The translations under genes and the position numbers were made by a program. The notes under the pieces were generated by a model, which was not told where the DNA came from, did not search any database, and saw only the letters and a list, made by a program, of their open reading frames with translations. A DNA stretch of 64,000 bases from Auanema rhodensis (taxonomy: Eukaryota; Nematoda; Chromadorea; Rhabditida; Rhabditidae): the NCBI GenBank assembly GCA_964057225.1, contig OZ059895.1, positions 13,702,001 through 13,766,000 on the forward strand. Reading direction: 5' to 3'. Within the stretch, counting starts at the first letter, position 1; the number at the start of each line of letters is the position of its first letter. Positions 60,201 through 64,000 of the stretch are shown piece by piece.

Positions 60201-63200
60201 TGAACTTTAAGTACTTTGTTTCCAATCTTTCAACGAAAGCAATCCAGGACGCAATAGCACCTTCTCCAACAGTAGTAGCTGCACGTAAAACAACCATAAG
60301 CTTATTGACAATCTAATTAATTATTCGAATTCTTGAAGAGTTACTTTATGAATTACCTGAGATACAAAGCTACTATCTAGAAGTCGGATAAATATTGCGA
60401 AGCTCGCCAGAAGAACATGTCGAAGCTCGTAGAACACATCATCAAACAGTGTTCTACGGAAGTGAAGTAAAAGTCCTAAATACTCACAGCTGAAAAAGTT
60501 ATTTAAGAAAAGCGAAAAGTATGATAAGAAAGCTCCTACTTCACTTTAATAACTTTAGTCAGTGTTAATGGAGGCTGTATTATATCCATATTAATGTCAA
60601 AAATTAACTCCAGGCATTTTTCTTGATCAATTGACAGCATATGAATTAAGAATAAATTACAGAAGTACCTTCTTTGATTGACTAGCATGCTCTTAAAATA
60701 ACTCAAACATTGTATATATGGAAAATGATATTCTCACAGTTTCAATACCACAATAATGTCGTACGAACAACAGTGAACGGTCACCATCATCAATTTTTTT
60801 CAATAAACGAAAAGATAGTAACGATGGAAAGAACTGTAAAAGACTTGGGGAAAAGTTTAAAAAATCAAAAAAGCTTACCTCGGTTCCTAACTGAGCCTGG
60901 CTAACATGAATATGCTCTCGAATTCTATCTAATATAATTTTAGAAACATTTTGTAAGGACTCATCAACCAAGAAAAAAGCTGGTATTAAGAACTTTCCGC
61001 AGGAAGCAATTAAGCTTAAATGATACTAATTTTAAAAAAAAGAAACAAAATAACATTCAAACTTTTCAACAGAATCGAATCCAAATAACTTTTGAGCAGT
61101 TACAAGAACATCATCAATAGCTACGTAAGCACTCTGAATCACATTATTTCCCCCTTCTAGCATAACACGCTGCACCGAAGAAACTAAATCGTTGGCGATT
61201 TCTTCACTGAGAACCTGGAAACAAATTGTTTATCAATAACACTAATGTTTCAAAATATAATATTTTAACTGTTTTCATAAAACTGTTATGAAACGTACCT
61301 GTACTTTTCGTTCAAATAATTGAACAATATCAATTTTACTAGATTGAGCCAGATCCCGGATCAAATTACGCATGGATGTAAATAATTCCTAAATCTTCAT
61401 TAATACAAGAAAATTGGAAATAACATTACTTTTGTTCCAAACTGTAATACCATACTAAAGTGATGTTGAAAAGCCAATAATCGAATATCATTGTGATAAG
61501 CCTCCCTGAAATTCAACATTACATCTTCAGCTCTAGTGGCTATCAAACTTGGCACAAAGGTACATGAATCGACACATGTGACTAGCAACCATCAAAGTTC
61601 TTTCTTCTTCATTAATATTTTCATACGCTAACAATTGAGACTTAATACTATTCAATATCAAATCAGATTGTTTAGAAGAAATAATCAATTTCAAAGGTAA
61701 TCTAAAAATATAAATAATTTCATGAAAAAAATGAATTTAAATCATACGTATATTCCATTATTAATTCTTCATCACATTCGCCCATAAGATTTAAGCTATT
61801 CTCTAAAACACGTATGTCAAAGCTATCGACACCACTACTATGACACATGCAACTGGATAGTAAAATGGCAGCTTCTGCAATATACTCAGTTGAGAAAAAT
61901 TGATAAATCAACTCACCCAATCTTGTATTCCTATCGAAATTCTTGAGGTTCTCCGCCCGGAATATCCTTTCAAGAAATGACATTAGTTTATCCGGTATCA
62001 AAAGTTGCGATTTTTGATCCAGTTGAACGCCATCTTGTTTCCCTAAGCGTAAAGCAATGCAGTGTTTACAATCCACCGAGTTAAAAGGTGCTTTAGCGTT
62101 CGGATGTGATGCGCAAACGCAGGACGCAAGAGCAGAAAGAATAGCTGACAGTTCAACAGGAGAATTAGGAGAATAATCCAAATCTAAAGTTGCAGAAACA
62201 AGTATTCCGAAAGATGACTGTTCAGAGACAGCTACAAAGGTTGCAATATTTGATAATGCTGCCTTAATGTTTTAGCAATAACGTACAAATAAGAAAACCA
62301 AACTTACTTGAACTAGACAACTACGATGACTTTGCAAAGCAGAGAGGAAAAGGGTTCGACGCCATTCCGAAAACCCTTTTAATAAAGCTAAGGGTGCTAA
62401 TGAACATTCTCTCAGATGATCATCTGATTAAAACAAAATTTAAGAATACCATAATAATAAAAATACTCAGAATATTTTGGCATTTTTTAGCCGTTTTAAT
62501 AAATTCTCGGAGAAGAGGAATAGAATTGAAATGTCTTTTAGCAGCTAGGATTAATTCAGGATCCTGAAATTAATTCTGAGATATAAGACTAGTACCAAAT
62601 ATACCGTTAACCATGGAAGTGAGAAAAAAGCAACTGCTAAAGAAGGAGCAAAGACATTTTCTTTTACAACGTCTCCAATCATTTCCAATAATGCACGAAA
62701 AAGATCTGGAGAGCTGTGAGTGCATGATTTTTCAAGCATCTGAAAAAATTATCTCTGTAAAAAAAACTTTTTTTTATTAACTTGAAGAAGGAAATTTTCG
62801 TCAGGCAGAACTTTAGCAAGCAATTCATCAGCTAAGGTATTGTGACACCTGGTCAATGCAGCCATGATGACCCTGCGAACTAATATAGATTCGACTAGTT
62901 TTTCTTCTCTAATAAGAGTACAAGTTTTTTTAAGAGTAATCCCACAGAGCCAATTGCAATACATTCTAAAAAAAATGTATAAAACCTATCATCCACTATG
63001 TATTACTTGGTTCCCGTCAACTTATCAATTGCTAGCATAAAGCACAAGTAAGGGACTAGTTGTTCAATCATTTCACTACCATCCGTATAAGACAAAACCG
63101 TGGAGATTAATTTCTGAGAAAAAAAAGGTGAAAGCATTATTTTCAAAAATAAACTTGTAATTCCTTCAAAATATCCTTAGTAAGTTCATGTTTACAAATA

Positions 63201-64000
63201 TCTTTAGTTTTTAAACGGCTTAGAATGAGGCAAATAACAGAGATCATCTTGACCAGACGTGCAGCTGAAATACGAAGTAATCACTTATTAATCATGTCAA
63301 GCTTACGTGGATTCACATGACCATTAGCAATTTCAATAAATTTTTTCCCCCATAATAAAACAGATTCCAAGTCAATATTTGCAAACGTTTTCTTTTTCTC
63401 AAAATTAGGAAGTTTATCAGCGAAAACCTAAAAAATGTTTTTTTTTTGAAAAAAGATGTGTAAACTCTAACACTGAAAAATGAATGATGAGCTTCTTGAA
63501 GACTTGTGGAATATGTCGATATTGTACTATTTTCAGCTAAATACGTTTCCACCTAAATGGTATACAAACATAAAAATATTTTCAGAAATACTGTACTTGT
63601 ATCATTCTGTCAATTAATAGCCGGCAAACCACCCAATTCCCAAGATCAAGACTGATTAGCTTTTGGAATATTAAAACACATAACTAAAATAGTAGATAAA
63701 CCATGTTTTGCATAAAAAAGAACTAACGGTACGAAGTTGAATACTATGAATATTGTAAATTTTCAACAACACTTGCCAAAATTTGAGTAAATGATATTTA
63801 GAAAGAGCTTCAAAATTAAAATCGCCATGAATAAACAAATATCTGCAAATAACAACATAGTTAGGTTTCAAAGTTGCCTGTAACATTATAGACTGATAAA
63901 TAGTAACGTCATTTCCTTTCAAACTGGATATTGGAATGTGAATGATGGGTTGATTACTACTGTTATCATCATTTAGAGAAAAAAATACTTTTTGAGCTCC
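54213..64000 (-). CDS. ATR checkpoint kinase, 5' end outside window
   Basis: PI3K-like protein kinase that signals replication stress and single-stranded DNA. The gene runs from the stop at 54213 past the right edge, with dozens of 45-60-base introns. FATC is at 54216-54310: MSLEGQVDKLISL and LMYIGWAPFM*. The kinase domain is at about 54480-55720, with MCKPGDELRKDARFMD (ATP-binding Lys), GFVLGLGDRHGEN (catalytic loop), CVVHVDFN (metal-binding Asp) and EIVPFRLTRNMINGLGPTGVEG, closely matching human ATR. The FAT domain (about 55800-58600) contains FHALPRMLTLWLDV and FPQLISRIVHPDERVFN. The UME/HEAT region near 59600 has MNVRLLAAKCLGRIGAVDPG. The rest is HEAT-like helical repeats. I saw no break in the reading frame, but I did not trace every exon. 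Confidence 0.95.

Overview
This is AT-rich animal DNA with eukaryotic gene structure. Genes are broken into short exons by GT-AG introns that are mostly 40-55 bases long. Several start codons have an intron-style acceptor within 0-15 bases upstream and no visible donor, as expected if a spliced leader is added in trans. Compact introns, that signature and the gene set (a MADF-BESS factor, TMEM132, EPAC, a short STAR protein) suggest an ecdysozoan, most likely a nematode. The species cannot be named from the sequence alone.

Layout. 1-1737 is a satellite of 265-base units, followed to about 2220 by decayed, inverted copies. 2453-4089 (-) is a type II membrane protein with a sulfotransferase-like P-loop. 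6380-9392 (+) is an SLC6 transporter and 9763-11206 (+) a TMEM120 homologue. 14247-15798 (+) is the core-1 O-glycan enzyme C1GALT1. 16516-18331 (+) is sedoheptulokinase. 19095-19754 (+) is an unrecognised 185-residue protein. A long gene-poor stretch with pyrimidine-rich blocks precedes TMEM132 (22807-27737, +). SETD3 (28046-29986, -) and a ubinuclein (30549-38076, +) diverge from a shared promoter with a perfect CRE palindrome. EPAC (39142-46865, +, 5' end unresolved) carries an initiator methionine tRNA in one of its last introns. A GC-rich hairpin-bearing island (47320-47660) and a possible small gene separate EPAC from a MADF-BESS factor (48416-50581, +). DDRGK1 (50735-51992, -), a STAR/KH RNA-binding protein (52986-53983, +) and the checkpoint kinase ATR (54213 to beyond 64000, -) complete the window.

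The genes are housekeeping or signalling genes from unrelated pathways: O-glycosylation, sugar phosphorylation, actin histidine methylation, HIRA chromatin assembly, cAMP-Rap signalling, UFMylation and DNA damage response. I see no gene cluster forming one pathway. The features most worth a second look are the satellite and its inverted flank, the GC-rich island, the intronic initiator tRNA, altered key residues in the SLC6, STAR and EPAC proteins, and the Gln/His-rich tail on ubinuclein.
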